The notes under the pieces were generated by a model. That model searched no databases. It saw only the letters and a list, made by a program, of their open reading frames with translations, and was not told the DNA's origin. Positions 33,562-47,309 of a stretch of DNA of 64,000 nt are shown here, piece after piece; position 1 is the first letter of the stretch; every line of letters begins with the position of its first letter. The stretch is from Taxillus chinensis. Taxonomy: Eukaryota; Streptophyta; Magnoliopsida; Santalales; Loranthaceae. Both the position numbers and the translations under genes were made by a program. The stretch lies in assembly GCA_023512835.1 (NCBI GenBank), contig CM042084.1, forward strand, positions 10,970,842-11,034,841, in the 5' to 3' direction.

Positions 33562-36500
33562 CTATCTAGGTTTGGACTCGCTTCCCTTGCTTCGAAATGT
33601 TGAGAGTGAGAAGAATGATCGCGAGGCTGCAGTATAAAAGTCGATGCCAATAAGATGGATGTACTACAAACAAAAACATTTGGCTGGTTGCATGAATTGA
33701 AATCTTAGAATTTCAGTCATAAATTAAGAAACGCTAGTCATAAAATTTTACAGCTATCATAGTAGAGGGTAACAACTTACCTTTTAATGAGCTTCCAGAC
33801 AGATGATCTTCCCTCAATTTAAAGTTCGCTGGAGGTGCAGGGATAGAGCTACTTAATGCTTGAGTAGCAGAATAAAATATCAGAACATGAATATGTTTGA
33901 AAATACAGGTTTATAGTTACCCACAAATTTGAACGTACAAAATAGAAATACAAGAGAATTTTTTGACAGCAAAGACATCCATCAGATTTTTAAGTAAAAC
34001 AACAAAATTGAATCCATCTATCTAGTGATTGCTGAAACATATTCCTGGAAACTATGAAAACAAGGTTAGAAAAATAAAGAGAAAAAAAAAATCATCTTCA
34101 GATAAACTTATCCCATGGTGGAATTTTGTGTCATATGAAGGGCTAATTCTGCTACCAGCAAATAATTAAAAGTACACTAACAGATATTAATAAGGAATCT
34201 AAACAAATTTAAGCAAAGCAACTCACTTTTTCCTTTTTCTCCTAGCAGCATGATAACTTCTAACATGAACAATGATATACTTATGTTATATTACATTAAA
34301 TCAACATCTTGCTTAATTATTTCAAACCTTGAATGTGAACATGTCTTCCAGTGGAATTTGAAACCACTGCATCACAAACATGACGCATAAAACAGACCAC
34401 AAAATTATGCCACTATGTAAATAAGTAGCCATTATCTTTGCATAGGTGGGAAGACATTTATTTATCACAACACTAGTCATCTAGCCCTAATGGTACCCAG
34501 CTTGGGCACTAGACGTTTGCATTGGCAAGCTGAAAGGCTCAAATCCTTGTGGAGGGTACATTAAACCCAATGATTCATCTAAACAAATAACAAGCCCTAA
34601 AAATTATATGAGCAAAAAGATAAATAAATGAATAAACTAATGTTGGATCCGGTTATATAGAATTTCATTAACATAGGGCATACTCACCATGTTCATTTAA
34701 TAGCTCTGGTTCATTGAAGCCATCTTTAGAAGGATGACCATGTGAGAATCCCATTCTTGACTTTCTCAGATCTTCTGACGACCGATTTGCAGGGTCCCTA
34801 CCATCTTCAGTATCATCATCTCCTTCAGAAGTTGTCGCAGATATCCAGTCAACCAAAGTCTCTGTACCACGGTTTTTCCTTCCAAACTTTAATAACCGTT
34901 TAAATCCTTTAGTCACATCCATGCGAGAATGATTTTGGGAAGAATTAGCAACAATAACAGGTTTTTGAGAACTACCCCACTTCTTCCTTATCCTAGCAGC
35001 CTCAGCTTCTGTTTGGGTTAAAGAGTGAGAATTCCATGAAACAGGGCTTCCCATCGGGGGAGTCTGCAGACACGTCAATGTCTGATGTTTCATGTGGGTA
35101 GGAAAAAGAAAGATGCATGCGCGAATTCCAAGACACAGGGCTCTCTCCCGGTGAATCCTGAACAGACCCTAAATTGTCAAATGTTGAATGTACAGAAGCA
35201 GGCCATTCAGCCACAAAAGCAGGGTCCACTTGGGAAGCAGATCTTACAGTATCATTGTTTTCTGACTCAGAATGATCTAACCTGTCATACTCAGTGTCCT
35301 CACTCAGTCTTGGTTTTTCATAATTTATGGCAGCAGAATTCTCTGCAACTGAGGTTTCAATCTCTTCTTCGTATTCATCATTGACCATATCCACACAATC
35401 TTCTGGCTCAAAATGCAGGTCCGCAGATTCTTCATCTTTCAATTTTTCAGATGTCATAGAAGCTTTCAACTTGGTGATACCAGCACCAGACCCTGGACCA
35501 ATACCATATCCCTTCATCAGGAAACGCTTTGGCTCAATATTCTTTGATAATTTGTCATCAAGGCCTTGCTCAGTCTGATCTTTATCAAACTGCAATGGGG
35601 ATAAAACAACACCATCACTGACTGACGAGTCCTTTAATTCTAAAGGGCTTGGAGAGCTTTTCTTCAGGCTTTGAGACCTCCGTGACTTCTCCTCCTTGAC
35701 AAGCGGTACCTCTTCCATGGTGCTCTTGCTGCGGTAACGAGTAGCTGTTTTGCTGCCCCCCAGATGAAGGCTTTGTATTTTCTTTTCTGAAGTCAGAAAA
35801 GTTGGGAACAGACTGTGCAAGAGGATTTTCTGACTGTGTTCGTCGCCTCCCAGAGCCAGGATTCAAAGATTTGATGGACGCGCGTGGAACTGGTATTGCT
35901 GAGGTACGTGAGATCGAAGAAGGCAAACCTCGAATAGGTGTAAGCTTCTTATTTTGGGAGCTTCTAGAAGAGGCACAATCCCCTAAAAGAGCCTCGCTGG
36001 ATTGGCCTTGAAGATTCTGTTCCAACATTTCAGAAGAATTTTCATCTACTGAACTCTGGAGAAAATCTATTGACCGCTGTCAAAGAAAAAACCCTTCAGT
36101 ATCGGTGACAGACTTTTTAAAAGGGAACTAATAATTTGAAACTTGGCACAACAGATCATCCAAATTTACTAATAATAATTTCAGTATCATTAAAAAAAAA
36201 TCTACCTGCTCTCGCATTGAAGTTGACTGAAAATTGAATGATCTGTGTTTCTCTGTACGTGTACGAGCATTGAACACTGAATTCCGTCTGTCAGTGGATC
36301 CTTCAAACTTTTCCTTCATCTCAGCCTTACTCTGCTCAAGGTTATCATGCATGGACTTCAATTTGGCTTCCTTTTCAAACCTTTTAGAATGCCATTCTTC
36401 CTTCAGTTTTGCATCTCTTTTATGCATATACTTTTCATAAAACTTGCCTCTAGACTCATCTGAATAACTTAGTTCAGACAATTTCGGCTTTAGAGAAGCC

Positions 36501-39500
36501 CTGTCATCTTGATAATCTCCAGGCTTACTTGCTGAACCAGCACAAAACTTTGTCACATTGCTAGAACACTCCAAAGGATCAATCACTTTGCTTCCATTAT
36601 GTGAAAGAGAGAGAGGAGCTTCTGCTGTTGAATTTGTATTTTGGGTAGTTGTAACCGGTTCCATCTGCACATCAGTAGCCTTAAATCTCCGATTAGATAG
36701 GGACTGGTCACCAGGAACCCGAAGCTTATGCTCTGCAAAAAGTTTTTCAAGCTCATTGGCTTTCATTTTCAACTCATCATTTAGCTCCTGATTTCCCTTT
36801 ACCTGCCTTCCTCTCTGAACTTGCTCTACTGGTGCTGCCCGCATTGATCCACTGGTATCTTGACTCTCAGGTGCTATTTTACCAGGGAAAACCAACTTGC
36901 CGTTTCCAGAAATACTATTACTATCTTCCCTCCTCCCTTGTGGCTTTTTCATCAGTTCAGCACCAGAACCCTGTCTCTGAGTCCTCATTCTCTGCGCTCC
37001 AAAATCCTCTACTTTCTTTGCCAAATTTACAGCTTGTTTCTCAGATGAAACCGAGACTTTCTTTCCCACCCTGCTCTCAGCTTCATTTCCAAAGGAGCCA
37101 AAATGCTTAAGGTGAGTGAAAGAGCTTTCCAGGTCTTCTTTTTCAGCACCATCTCCAAAAGCATCATCATCAGGAGATACAGATGAATCCTTAAAACCAG
37201 TGACAAGATCCACTTCCATAGGACGTGACTGCACAGCAAACTGATGATCTTGCTGTCGTACCTCCTCAACTTTGTTCCAATCGACACTAGACAGAGCTTG
37301 GCAAGTAGCAGCCGGACTTTTCAGCACAGCCAAATCTTGTTTCTTAGAAGCAACCTGATCTTTAACGTGGCCATGCTCTTGATTTCCAAAAGAAAACTTC
37401 TTTTTTTCAGGGGACGACACCAATTTATTGGTGGAAGAAGCAACAAAAATGGGGTGCTCAACTTCAAATTGGTCCTGAGAAGATGCCTTCTTTCCAAAAT
37501 CAACATCCTCATCCCTGCCGAGAAATGCCCTCAACCTTGCCCCACCCCAGCCTGAAGAATCTTCAACATGAGCCTGAGAATCACTTTGCTCTGTCACCAT
37601 GTCAGTCCCGACATTCCGGGACTTGTCATTGCACACTCCAGAAACTGGACTAGAATTCAAAGGGTTCTCTGGGCCAATGCTCATGTCACTGGCCACACTC
37701 CATCTCCTCACAGCAGACCCCTTTTCAACAGAAATGGTAGGAGCTGCTGACAAATCAGAGGAAATTCCGCTAGAGGAAAGTCGGCGTACTTCAGCTGTTT
37801 TTCCTACAACAACAGGTCTCGGAGTAGCTGAACTCTCCTTCTGTTTGCTCTCAAACATGTTGATCCGTTCCTGCACGCTGAGTCGCCTTGCAGGGGGTTG
37901 ACTCATCTCGTTCACCGCCACTGCCTCCCCTGCGGGTTCAGATTCGCTGGGCTTTGTCGACAGTTGGATCCGGTGGGACCCTTGGGAATTGGTTGGAGAC
38001 TCGTTGACAGATTTGTTGGGGTCAAGAATCCATGGATTGTGGAGCTCTGGCCGCCGCTGGCACAGCATTAGGAACTTGCTACATGCATTGCTGCAAGCAA
38101 AAGCAGCAGGGTATAATTTAATAATAGAGCATGCAGTATAATTTTATATTATTTTTTACTGATTTGATAATAGTTTTTTTACTTTTCACTTTTTACTAAT
38201 TGCTTTTCCACTTTTTCATTGGTTCATCTCTTCCTGTGAGCTCGTGACCAACTTTAGCATCAAACAAAGTGACGTCACAACAAAAAAAACAGCTAAAATA
38301 GGACATTTTTTTCACATAAATGCAGAAAAAAAGACACACCAAATGACATCCCTGGCAAAGCTTTTGCCTTTAGTGTCATATTAAAAACAATAATAATTTG
38401 AGAAATTGACATACCTCATGAAAAATAATTTATAAGAACAAAACAAGAAAACAAAAGCAAATACATATTTTTTCTATTTTTCAATTAAATAATAGATGAT
38501 GGTGCAGAACCAGGAAAAAATTAGGACTACCTAGTAAAATGGTGATGTGGTATGATACCATTAGATAAAATACATCTGCAAATGATCTTATAAATCTAAT
38601 GTAAGAATAATGCTACATCACCATTTCACTATATAGTCCTTATCATCATTACTCTTAAATGATACAACATTCGTTCTTCCATTTGATTGGTAAGCAAGCT
38701 CTGGTAAGTGGTGACACAAATATCAAGTAGTCTCTTGATTTTTAAAATTCATTAGTTTGCCTTGCATGCGTGTGGAGCTGAACCAAGGGTGTTGCGTGTT
38801 ACTAAATCAGGGGAATTGATGAAAACATGTTCCCTATATGTATTGGTTTGCTCCAACAAATTCTAGGGAGCAAAAGAATGTGCACGACTTGTAGACATGA
38901 GGATGTGCATCATGAAGCCAAAAACTCTACACAACACTTGGCTGAGTTTGCGAAAGATCAACCAACATAATGGAATTAGGATGTTAAATTGCAGGAAAGG
39001 AATTGCTAGAGGCCAAAAACAACGGCAGAAAACATGAATACCTGACCAGTCAACAGAAAGCATATGAAGATTGAAGAGATATGAATGACTAAACCACAGA
39101 TGATGTTTTAATAAAGCCTCGTTCTTTATGCCTTGCATTATGTGGCTCAATTTCCAGAGAAAGACTTGAATTTTAGGAGCAGACCAAGACCTAGAGGAAA
39201 CTAACTTTTAGGGACCAACCAATACATTATCAGATTGCTGTAAGGTGAAAGGAGGGGGGTAACCCTGTGGCCCTGCATCATATGGCTCACTCCAAGCAGT
39301 TTGATTAGAACCCTATGACCCTGCACCCACACCCAGGTTACACAGGCGTCCTTCTATTGTCTATCCCAATTTCCTTACAAAGGGATAATCCTAATTTGGA
39401 CAGCACTCAGTTTGGGGCTGACTGGGGGTAACAGGAGACATGAAACTAGTTTGAGAACAAAATTTCTACAAAATTCTTACTTTAAGCGATGGGCACCAAA

Positions 39501-42052
39501 ATGATCTGCAAACATTTGAAGCTCTGAGACTGATTCAGAATGAAACCCAGCAGCAGCAGCATGAGCACAAGCTGAGGCTAAGTCCTGCTCAAGTGCAACA
39601 AGCCGGACATCAATAGCTTTTAGAAGCTCCTTCCTGTGTAATGGGAAAAGAATAAAATGTAAAAATAGACACTTCCATCAATAGAAGAAAATTGTCAATA
39701 CTCAATACCAGGTCTCGCAGCTTAAGATGACTGTAACAATTATGTTGGAGATATTATAGCATTGAGTCATTGACTCCAGAGAGAGAGAGAGAGAGAGAGT
39801 ACTAACTTTGTTGCGTCAGCTGCAGCTATGGCTCCTGTTCCATTGACACCTGGAGCAAATTACACATTCAGCAACAGCAACTGTGTCAGCATTAAAAGTA
39901 TAACTCATTTCCTTCAAACACTGGTGGCATACAACAACAGGTATATTTTCAAACTTTTAAATTTGAAGTCCAACACAAAGTAAGGCCAACAACGTACTTC
40001 AAACATATTCTATGATGAGCAAGTACACGAAAGTGAGTTGTCTTTAAGTAACTCAAGATGGAGGGGCTGCAAATTGCCCAATCACCATCCAACAAGTTAA
40101 CGAAATTCTTTGTAATATCTCTACCATAGCATTGAGCATCTATGTCAATTTTCATGACTTGATTTTCATAAATATATAAAGATCATTATATCAAGTTAAC
40201 AACAACAATTAAGCTTTTATCCCAAGACTTGGGGTTGACTATATGGAACAACAATGAAATTCAGGTACATGAATCTGATGAAGTCACTCACCTTTATTCT
40301 TTGTTTCACTCTCATCTAATCTTAAAACACTCATATCCTTACTTCAAACTCGTATCCAAGTTTTACATAGCCTACATGTACCTCATTTAACTACAATCAT
40401 ATCAATCTCCTTATTCCAACTTTTAATTTGTTTGTAATATTACAATGTATCATTCTGAACAGCAGGGAAGACCACAATTTCCACCATTTCTTGCTCATCT
40501 TTCCTCAACTGACCCTTCAATTCAAGCTAAAATATTAAGGAGTCCTTAAAAAAAAAAAAAATAGGCCATACGGAAATAGCATTACAATATTAAATTATGA
40601 TATAGCAGATCAGGTGCAATGCAACCAGTTATATGTATTCCTTTCTGATTTCCATTTTCTTTAAAGTCCCCTATATCCACCCAAGCAAAATTACACAATT
40701 CAAATGCATTAACAACTACTGTAATTCAATGTATAGTGGCATAATAAGCGCATGTTTGTTTTGTCTGTTTTTTATTTTAGTTTTAAAAATATGATAGTTA
40801 TTTTCGAGTATAGAAAATCAAAAATAAAAAAAAATATTTAAACTTTTTAAGTTTCAAGTTTCAACGAATAAAAATAATATTTATTTTGTTTTTTATATTC
40901 GAACATAGCTATCACACTTTAAAAACGAAAATAGAAAACAAGAAAAACAAGCATTCCCTGTGGTTGCAAACACTCATTGTATGAATCTTAAGTTCTTATA
41001 CATATGCTAGGGCATGGATAAATCAGGAGAATTTCCCAAACTGTAATATTTCTAATAACATTAGCAATAATTGAGCTTTCATGGATCTTAGATTGAGTAA
41101 TGATGATTGACACCGATGCTAATACAAATATCATGCGTGATTTGCATCATGACACGTTCTCTAAGTGTTCAGGAAGCAATATAGTGTTGTCTCAGGTTAT
41201 CAGTGCCTTTTTGCTTATCAAATGAACTGAAGGAACTAAAAAATTATATACTGAGGCAACCAATAGAGACGCGTAAAGAAGGCAGTGATCTTTATTTTCT
41301 CTCTCTTAATTATAATGGCAATGACACATGCTAGTCGACCAAAAGAATCGATCACAAAAGGAGAAATTGAAAAGCAGTACATACCCAAAGAACCAGAATG
41401 TTGATCTCCAGGCCCCTGATAAGGAAGAGTGCTAACGTTCAGTACAGACAGAAAAGAAAAGTTTCATTCCCAGTCATCAATCATTATCAAAATACAGTAC
41501 TAACTTTCATAACAGAAACTACCTGTGAATAAATTTTTCGGGCTGCTTCAAGTTGAGACATCTCTGCATCAAATGTATTGGCTAGTTCAACAACTTCAGG
41601 GGTACTGACAAACTGCACAAACCTGAAAGCAAAGAATCAGCCTCTTAATAATAGGGGCAGCGAGAACCACTCCAATGGAATTGGGATCAAGTAGGAAAAG
41701 CTCATAACCTCTCAAGGGTTCCTTTAGTGAACCACGTCTCAGCATTTCTCCGATTATCAACCTCCAGCTTAATTGACTGGGTTGCCCGTGCAAACTGTTC
41801 TTCTGCAACTTTTAAATGAGTCACGAATGGCTTCACTAAACCCGACACTAGCTTCTCACTGTTTCCAGCACTGGAAACAAACAAGTCACATCTGGGGAAA
41901 AAAACACACACACACAATTGACACAATATAAGAAAAACAGAAAAGTGCACAGAAATAACAGAAATTTTGATAAATGCAATGGTGCATCCTTACCGCGAAC
42001 GCTTAGGTGATAATTGGAATAAGGCATAATCCAGAGGTAAGTCGGACTTCAT
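33562..42052 (-). CDS. CIP7: COP1-interacting protein 7-like gene, ten coding exons
   Basis: Exons by splice sites and phase: 41994-42052 (ATG), 41709-41891, 41523-41622, 41385-41415, 39807-39849, 39481-39633, 36206-38090, 34688-36076, 33781-33858, 33562-33626 (TAG). All introns are GT/AG. The start [18 protein letters not shown], then [20 protein letters not shown], the [10 protein letters not shown] motif (about residue 260), [10 protein letters not shown] (about 318), a charged coiled-coil region (about 738-790) and the C-terminal block [20 protein letters not shown] are hallmarks of CIP7 and its relatives. CIP7 binds the COP1 ubiquitin ligase and promotes light-regulated genes; applying that role here is inference. 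The spliced length is 3986 nt. Two extra bases in exon 8 break the frame; without them it is 1328 codons including the stop. Confidence 0.9.
35056..35060 (-). other. CIP7: Frame break in CIP7-like exon 8 (C5 run on the coding strand)
   Basis: Before the run the family sequence reads [15 protein letters not shown] in one frame. After it, [16 protein letters not shown] reads in the next frame. One base fewer in the run would join them. Conserved protein continues on both sides without stops. Confidence 0.8.
35756..35761 (-). other. CIP7: Frame break in CIP7-like exon 8 (G6 run on the coding strand)
   Basis: Upstream, [18 protein letters not shown] reads in one frame; downstream, [17 protein letters not shown] reads in another. 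There is no room or donor site for an intron between them, and one G fewer restores continuity. Confidence 0.85.
40747..40965. mobile_element. Fold-back MITE in intron 4 of the CIP7-like gene
   Basis: The two halves are near reverse complements over about 80 bp each: the left half includes gatagttattttcgagtata, and the right half its partner tatattcgaacatagctatc. The whole is about 220 bp, AT-rich and without an open frame. No clear target duplication is seen, so the superfamily is not assigned. Confidence 0.7.
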
Positions 42053-42720
42053 TTTCAATTTAATTCTTATCGCACTCTCTCTTCTCCGATCAGTCTGATA
42101 CCGATAGGATCAGGACAGTTGAAAAACAACAGTTAGTAAAGACTAAATCAATCATAGGTCCCAACCATTATCATTACAAATTGGTAGTGAAAAATGGATA
42201 AAATCATCTTACAGTTCACTGATTGTGGGATTCATGCTGATGTGAAATACACAACCGATCTCAAATCTACAGCCTAGCATAGATCTGCTCCCCTAGAAAA
42301 AACAAATCTTAATAAAAAAACAAAACCAAAATCCGAAGTAATGTTTCAATGAAAATGCGCACAGAACTAAGAATCGCGCATCGCGGGCTTGATGAATTCA
42401 ACTGAAAACCCTAGATTTCACGAAATCGCAGCAATTGGGAAGGGATCGCGGAATGTGAACCGTACCTGGAGATGCGAAGGCGACTGATCTTGGACTTGGA
42501 TTGCAGAAACGGATCATCGAGAATCGGGTCATTCGAGAACCCACATTCCCAATCCTTCCTCTCCGCCTCCTCCTCCTCCTCCTTCTTCTTCTTCTCTCTC
42601 TCTCTCTCCACCCTTGAGTGGGCCCTTGAACTTGTGTGTATATATGTTCTACGAAAACTCTAAGCCATACATGAATTTCACAGTGATTTACTACTTTCTC
42701 TCTCTAATCTCTCGCTCTCT
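42053..42720 (-). promoter_or_regulatory. CIP7: 5' UTR and proximal promoter of the CIP7-like gene
   Basis: A 5' UTR piece ends just before the ATG, after an acceptor (tatcag, near 42108). A second leader exon upstream ends in gcatctccag followed by gtacgg, giving a leader intron of about 360 bp. The leader exon is CT/AG-rich (about 42560-42610). Confidence 0.65.
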
Positions 42721-42750
42721 CTTCCCCAACCCCCCATCCCAACTCTGAGT

Positions 42751-42754
42751 TAAT

Positions 42755-42788
<34 letters not shown>

Positions 42789-42794
42789 AGGGAG
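42751..42794. repeat. (AG)n tract in the CIP7-like promoter
   Basis: A run of about 15 AG units followed by gggagg repeats. GA tracts near plant promoters can bind BBR/BPC factors; whether this one does is unknown. A (GT)n-rich stretch follows at about 42820-42846. Confidence 0.85.
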
Positions 42795-43130
42795 TGGTGG
42801 GTGACAGTGGGTGTGCCAGAGTGTGAGTGTGTGTATGTGTGTGTGTGGAGTGGTTTGGGTTTGTTTATGTTTTCAGACAGTCTTTCGTTTTTCTTTATGT
42901 TTTCTTTTCTTATTAAATAAACAAAAGTCTGAACGGGGGATGGAAATCGGAATGAGGAACAGCAATCCCACGTGGGATGGAGGAGCTGACGCAAAATGAC
43001 ACCGATACCCTCTGTCGCAGCATTCGATGGCATTTCCGTAACTTCGCACCTTCGTACCACCAACCACTCTTCGTCCCCTGTCTCTGTCCGCTTCCGGTAG
43101 GGGGAGCACTTTTTCACTTCTAACCTTCAA

Positions 43131-44908
43131 TTTTGGTATTACGTTATTTAAAATTTCATTCCAGTCAATTATTTAGGAATTGTCTATTGGTTATGACTGA
43201 AATTAAGATTTCCAACTTTAAGCAGGAAGGTAAAAGGGTTTTTTTTTTTTAATGTATTATGACACTGAGCAATGTCTTGGCAACATGCTTTTACCTGTTT
43301 TCTCTAGGCAACTTTGTGAGGAAGGGGAGGATGAAAAAGAAACCTCCAAACAGATATCTATTTTCCTTAGTGTTTGCTATCGACAATACAAACAACACAA
43401 AAACTTTAATTATAAAACATGTCTATCCACATACTTATTTTAATACAAAATTCATAAGGTTAATAAGAGTTCACGGTTCAAACATTAGACAGGCACATGG
43501 AAGAAATGAAACTAGGAGTGAGAGAAATAAAGAGGCCTCAAAGAATAGAGAGGTGATGAGGAAATAGGAAAATAGAGATTTGACAAAACTCTGGCTGTTT
43601 GGTTATTAGCAATCTCTTTTAGGTGTCATAAGTGAAGATAGGAGGCATTAGATTCACTAATCCAAATCGGCAGAGAGTTAGTAGACGTTGAGGACGGCGA
43701 AGACCTAGCATGCGATGGTTGAAGACGGATGGATGAAAGGGCACAATTAAAATTTTAATTACCTTATTTGAGGTAATCTTAATATCCAATGTAATTAATT
43801 TTATCTTATTCAAGGTAATTTAAATCTCAAAATAATGAACAATTATATTAAACGTGAAAATAAGAATGAATTTTATTAATTGCATTCTGTTTTTGCGTAT
43901 CAAATATTTTTTATAATTTAATAAAAAAGGTAATATAATATTAAAAGGTAACATTTTACATGTTGATTGTTGGAGTGAAGTGGTTTAGATAGTCAAATTA
44001 AAGAATCAAAATAATATTTATGATGTTTGGAGAATCAAAATGTCTCTTCAAAGATTTTTAAAAAATTTATTAAGCCCTGGCTAAATTTTGGGTTCCATCA
44101 ATTATTTGGCCTATTTTATTGAACACCAACTGGATTAATGAATATAGTAGATCTAAAGCCATATTTTGTATGCAGTAATCAAATCGGAGAGAAAAGAATC
44201 ATTAAAAGACTAAGATTGCAAAGAGAATGAGAATGGGATTAAAAGATTGCATTCCCTTGTTTGGTATGTAAATCAATGGAATGCAAAATAATTCTTTGCC
44301 CTTGTTTCGTATAGGAATTTAGAGAAAGAAGGTAAGATAACAATCAAAAATTTCATTAAAGCCCATCTTAATTTTTCTATCCCTTTTGCTTTGGTTTGTT
44401 CTTCTTTCTCGATGCTTAACTCAATTTCATCATCCAAGGCTCACCAACTCATATCACAAATCAACTCACTAACCCAAATCCCAAACCCAGACAACAACTT
44501 CAACGGGGAGGGGGGTAGGGGGAGCAGCATCGGACAGATGAGTGTAGGTTCGGGCATAGAGTCATTGGCGTTAGGAGAAATAAGGAGGTTGGTGGGTGGT
44601 GTTAAGGGAGGAGGAGGGTGGGGGGCCATGTGGGAGGGGGGCTATGTCAGGAGAGAAGGAGGGTGGGTGGTGGGGCAATGTCGTGGGAGGAGGAGGGTGG
44701 GTGGGATGGCGTGAGAGCATGGATGAGTGCAGCGGATAAGGACATTTTAGAATATTTAAATTAAATTTTGATTACTCTATGTAGATGAATTAGTCTAAAT
44801 CTCATATGTGGCCGGAATCAACATACTCTTATGCAAGAGTATAAAATTACCAAGGTAATGAATGATTCCATTACCTTGGACTTGTCAAACGTGGGAAAGG
44901 AAATATTT
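43131..44908. other. Intergenic, no gene recognised
   Basis: AT-rich, with a G-rich stretch of ggtgggtgg and ggaggaggg repeats at 44500-44712 that produces long but low-complexity frames. Phrases like ccttgtttggtatg (44250) and ccttgtttcgtatag (44302) are typical of MITE ends, but I could not pair them confidently. Confidence 0.4.
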
Positions 44909-47309
44909 TGTCACGCCCCGGATTTTCGACCCGCAGAAATAGGTTAGTGAATCCCCATGCCCGCACCCGAAGGGACAAGGGGTTGGTGAGAACACCGGGA
45001 AAAGGACCTTAGCACGAGTGTTGTCCCTAATCCATATCATACATAGTCCTAGAATACAGAAATATCATTTCAATCCATAGTACAAACACACATACATACA
45101 TATTCTTTCCCCCACAGGGTTACAATCATAGTTTTTTTATAATCCAATAAAACAAATAAAGACACACAAGGTCTTCACCTTTGGTGAACCTCCTAGCTCC
45201 TGTAAGCACCTGAAACAAACACAAACAAACACAACAGGAGGGATAAGCAACCACAGCTCAGCAAAGATCATGTCTCCCCGACTCATCCCAACTCATAAAC
45301 TAGTGTAGGCATGTGCTCGTGTCATACTACATATACATCACCATTTTAGTCATGTAAACACATTAAAATGCAAAGAAAAGCTCCCAGGTAATCTCAAACA
45401 TTGCCTCTCAGGCACCATGTGGCTCTCCATGTACAGTACTGCTCCTCGAGCACAACAGTGCCTCTCAAGCACAATATTACCTCTCAGGCATAGTAGCCTC
45501 TTGAGCTCTGAACAAATGTCACCTCTCATGCCCTTAACAATAGCTTCTTAGGCTTATCAAGGTAGCCTCGCAAGCTCACATGACCACTAAAGTTCACAAC
45601 TCTATCATCAAGTCTTGACCAAGAGAGAGGATTTTCGTAGAAGTTATTTTTTAAAAATAAAAAGTCCCAACATTGGCTCCCCAAATCATAACTAAAAAAA
45701 TTTGATTTTTTAGAATTTTTCTAAGAGGTCTAACCCCACTTTCCAGAAAGTCATCATTACGAAAAATTGAATATTTTTGGGATTTTACACTAAATTCCAT
45801 TTTTCACATTTTGAAGGAGTAAAAATTTGATTTTATAGTATTTTTCTTTGAATCCGAAAGATGAGTATTTCATTATTTACATTGTAACTTAAGTATAATA
45901 CTTAGGCATAATGATTTACAATGTAAATGGTCCTGATGTACGTTGGAACTACTAACCTGAAGCTGCAGAACTGCTGGATCCAAAGACTCGAAGCTCAAAC
46001 TCAAAGATCTACCTCGAAGGCTCGAATATCTGCCTCGAAGACTCGAAGATCTTTCTCAAAAACTCTAAGGTTTGACTCGAAGGTTTGAACTTCGACCCTT
46101 TGACCTTCAACCCTCCAAACATTCGCTGTGACCCTTTGAACTTTCAGCCCTTCTACTTCGCTTGGGGTACTGTTCATCATTGTTTTTGCCTGTTTTTTTT
46201 GTCTAGAATCAACCCAACGACCCCCAGATGCCCAGAAACACCCTTTTGAACTCAACAAGCCACAATATATATATATATATCCCAAAATGCATCTTTAACG
46301 TCTCTAAATCGCACAGTAACAATAGAAATACACATATATTAAATTTTAAATTTTAATAATCTAGATCTAAATCTAGATTTTCATGGTTGACTTCTCAAGT
46401 CGCATGCCATATACGGTCATAAAACCCCTAGACCCTCCAAAATCTCATAAAACTCATACACAATACTATATATTAGGTTTTAATCACGTCTTATGCACTC
46501 AAGTCACAATATTCAACCCCAAATTGGGTTTTCCCCAATACTTGGGGTCAAGATCCAAATTCCACTAATTTGGGATTAATTCCCATGTCCAATAAGCATA
46601 ATCAACGATATATGAGTGAGAAAAATGAATCCTTACCTCAAATTTAGGTGATTTTATTCCGGATTGTCCAATTCCTTTTGCAAGCTATTGGCAGGGGCGG
46701 AACCAGCCCCTTTGAGGGGGGGCGGCCCCCCCCCCCCCCTTAACTTTGAGAAAGTATGCTTTGATAGATGATGTTAAAGCTGATTGATACAAAAATGCTT
46801 GCATCTGAAAATTTTCTACTGCATGCCTTGTGTTTTTTTTATGATTTTCATCTTGCGCAAATGATGTTAAGGCAAGAGTTGCAATCTTCTAGAAAATTTG
46901 TACCCTATATTGAAAAAAATTACTCATTTTCAAAAAAATTTACCTCACAATTCCCCAATAATACTATGTTCTGCCCCTGCTTTGGCCCCCCCTCGGGTGC
47001 CCTTCTGGTTCCGCCCCTGGCTATTGGTTTCTCTCTAAACATTATTTCTCTTTCTCTCTCTTCACTTCTCACACTCCATGAAATCAAAATAAAGGTTTCT
47101 CCCATCTTTTATCTATTTATACTTCATTTTATTCCTTAAAATATCAACTTTATCCTCACAAAGCCCAAACTCCAATTGGACTCCAAATCGAATCCAATTA
47201 TAGTCAAAACGCTCTGTTTGATGAGTACATTCCTATTTAAATACTTTTATCCCCGATATGCATTTCATCACATGACCATCTTTTAGAACTTCAAACATGG
47301 ATTATTACA
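44909..47309 (+). mobile_element. LTR (probably solo) of a Gypsy-like family, about 2.4 kb
   Basis: Starts TGTCACGCCCCGG and probably ends GGATTATTACA. It shares internal order with the LTR pieces at 53662-57627: the caccgaagggacaaggggttgg-type block, the cctctcaggcac repeats, the tcgaag-rich block at 45985-46110 and the gtctagaatcaacccaacga phrase. There is no primer binding site or coding part after the end. The flanking 5-mers (tattt and ggttt) do not match well, so the ends are provisional. Confidence 0.65.
46692..47019. mobile_element. Non-autonomous hAT element, 328 bp, with perfect 8-bp TSD
   Basis: Terminal inverted repeats CAGGGGCGGAACCAG and CTGGTTCCGCCCCTG are flanked by GCTATTGG on both sides (46684-46691 and 47020-47027). 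The 8-bp duplication and CAGGG start are hAT hallmarks. The interior is AT-rich with no transposase, and C/G runs lie next to each end. It is nested in the LTR at 44909-47309, so it is the younger insertion. Confidence 0.95.

Noticed and set aside
35085..38068. Plus-strand ORFs within the CIP7-like exons
   Set aside because: Antisense shadows of a well-supported minus-strand coding sequence.
44391..44714. 107-codon plus-strand ORF
   Set aside because: No ATG at its start, and the second half is a Gly/Arg reading of a G-rich simple repeat.
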